From positions 5,280 to 12,587 of the forward strand of contig PMNM01000108.1 in assembly GCA_003161855.1 (NCBI GenBank): a stretch of DNA of 7,308 bases, given 5' to 3'. The translations under genes and the position numbers were made by a program. The notes beneath the pieces are model-generated. The model saw only the letters and a program-made list of their open reading frames with translations. It had not been told where the DNA came from and made no database searches. This DNA is from Syntrophaceae bacterium (GTDB lineage Bacteria; Desulfobacterota; Syntrophia; Syntrophales; Fen-1087). This document shows, piece after piece, positions 6,355 to 7,308 of this stretch (positions within the stretch are counted from its first letter, which is position 1; the number at the start of each line of letters is the position of its first letter).

Positions 6355-6712
6355 AGAGGTCACATTGATAATGAACAGTCAGTTCCTGATCTATCTTGAT
6401 TGATTTTATCGCACGGTAAATCATGACTTTATTGATCAGATCTACTTCGAAGGAAAGATTTGGCAATTCAGAAAAATTATATAAACTCCCATAGCCCAAC
6501 ACCAGGGCAAAATGGGACTCCCCCCACTTGAAATAATAATCTGCCATGGCTGTCTGATCGATTAAATCAACATCTTCATCGGGAATTACGATAACCGGCG
6601 CTGCCTCAACGATATCGCCTTTCCTGATGGGTTTTGCCGCGAAAACGCCCCGTCCCTTCTCTGCAACATTCTTGATGTACAACTTTTCGTATAATAAAGC
6701 GTTATGGTTCAT
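6335..6712 (-). CDS. Small stand-alone SET-domain protein
   Basis: A 125-residue protein that is almost entirely a SET domain, the fold of S-adenosylmethionine-dependent protein-lysine methyltransferases. GRGVFAAKPIRKGDIV (20-35) is the N-terminal SET motif. GYGSLYNFSELPN (73-85) matches the usual GxGSLxNHSxxPN, and SIKIDQELTVHY (104-115) matches the usual DIxxGEELTxxY with the final tyrosine kept. In the cofactor site the NHS histidine is phenylalanine (F80), and the glycine of the GEE motif is replaced, so activity is uncertain. No signal peptide or membrane segment is seen. The ATG at 6712 has GGTGA 9 bases upstream and follows the aminotransferase stop by 35 bases, so cotranscription is likely. 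Positions 6361-6480 contain 40 G/C of 120 bases, against 37 of 60 for 6841-6900 in the aminotransferase, hinting at a different origin or weaker selection. The substrate is unknown. Confidence 0.85.
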   Translation of the reverse strand: MNHNALLYEKLYIKNVAEKGRGVFAAKPIRKGDIVEAAPVIVIPDEDVDLIDQTAMADYYFKWGESHFALVLGYGSLYNFSELPNLSFEVDLINKVMIYRAIKSIKIDQELTVHYQCDLWFEPVD

Positions 6713-6747
6713 ATGAGCTGGTCACCGCATCTGGTCCTATCATTCGA

Positions 6748-7308
6748 TCAGATGAGTTTCATGATGGCATCCCGGATTCGTTTTAGACCTTTCTCGATAT
6801 TGGACATTGATGTGGCATAGGACAGGCGAATATGATCGTCCTGACCGAACTCGCCGCCGGGAATGACGGCGACGTTTGCTTCATCAAGAAGCCAGGTGGC
6901 CACATCGGAAGATGTCGCGAGAACCTTTCCACCATACTTGCGGCCCAGCAGGCCGGCAATTTCGGGAAAAACATAAAAAGCGCCCTGGGGGGTCATGCAG
7001 GTGACCCATGGAATCGCATTGAGCCTGTCCACCATAACATTTCGCCTCTTTTCAAATTCTTTGACCATGGCCTCCACAATCGCCTGATCGCCGTTGAGGG
7101 CTTCGACAGCAGCCTTCTGAGCAATCGACGTAGGGTTTGACGTGTTTTGGCTTTGCAACTTGGTTGCCGCAGCGATGATCTCTACAGGACCGGCGGCGTA
7201 ACCGATCCGCCAGCCCGTCATGGCGTGAGATTTAGACACACCATTGACCACCACCGTTCGCTCTTTCATATCCGCGTTGACAGTAGCCATATTGGCGAAG
7301 GATATTCC
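6748..7308 (-). CDS. Class I aminotransferase, aspartate type, C-terminal half
   Basis: The last 186 codons of a fold-type I, PLP-dependent aminotransferase; the start lies beyond the window. The segment VNGVSKSHAMTGWRIGYAAG holds the PLP-binding lysine (codon 7231-7233) and the conserved GWR. SNPTSIAQKAA and GAFYVFPEI are typical of bacterial aspartate aminotransferases of the AspB/Thermus kind. DDHIRLSYATS contains the arginine (codon 6826-6828) that binds the substrate alpha-carboxylate. Such enzymes interconvert aspartate and oxaloacetate with 2-oxoglutarate and glutamate in the cytoplasm; some also use prephenate or other amino acids, so exact specificity is open. The visible part is about half of the usual 390-400 residues and looks intact. 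The internal ATG at 7290 is not the start: the frame continues upstream as GISFAN. The SET gene follows after 35 bases. Confidence 0.93.
   Translation of the reverse strand, partial: GISFANMATVNADMKERTVVVNGVSKSHAMTGWRIGYAAGPVEIIAAATKLQSQNTSNPTSIAQKAAVEALNGDQAIVEAMVKEFEKRRNVMVDRLNAIPWVTCMTPQGAFYVFPEIAGLLGRKYGGKVLATSSDVATWLLDEANVAVIPGGEFGQDDHIRLSYATSMSNIEKGLKRIRDAIMKLI

Noticed and set aside
1..7308. Mobile elements, CRISPR arrays, toxin-antitoxin pairs or phage genes
   Set aside because: No repeated spacer pattern, transposase, integrase or such small gene pair is seen; the window is filled by housekeeping genes.

Overview
This window looks like an ordinary stretch of bacterial housekeeping chromosome. 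All convincing genes lie on the minus strand, so transcription runs from high to low coordinates. In that order they are: the C-terminal half of a class I aminotransferase (aspartate aminotransferase type, cut by the window edge), a small stand-alone SET-domain protein, ispG (last-but-one step of the MEP isoprenoid pathway), proS (prolyl-tRNA synthetase), a bifunctional rel/spoT-type (p)ppGpp synthetase/hydrolase, an exported N-acetylmuramoyl-L-alanine amidase, and the first 80 codons of rph (RNase PH), cut by the other edge.

The organism is a Gram-negative bacterium using the MEP pathway. The protein flavour and the order ispG-proS-rel-amidase-rph suggest the former Deltaproteobacteria (Desulfobacterota, perhaps a Syntrophales-like lineage). 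That placement is inference from memory of such gene orders, not from a search.

Region by region: positions 6748-7308 hold the aminotransferase. Positions 6335-6712 hold the SET gene, which is clearly richer in A/T than its neighbours and has an altered cofactor-binding motif. Positions 6092-6334 are a 243-base gap with a plausible promoter for ispG, two short perfect palindromes around that promoter, a possible leader hairpin and a CCGG-rich inverted repeat. From 6091 to 1090 ispG, proS and rel follow with gaps of 24 and 43 bases and no visible terminator, so they probably form one transcription unit. A 91-base gap (999-1089) before the amidase holds either an internal promoter (TTGACA, 18 bases, TATGAA) or a 25-codon reading frame overlapping the amidase start by one base. 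The amidase and rph follow, 54 bases apart.

The inferred operon couples isoprenoid precursor supply (also needed for the lipid carrier of wall synthesis), tRNA charging, the starvation alarmone, wall hydrolysis and RNA 3'-end processing. I found no mobile element, CRISPR array, RNA gene or clear new system. The points most worth a second look are the divergent SET protein and the two regulatory gaps.
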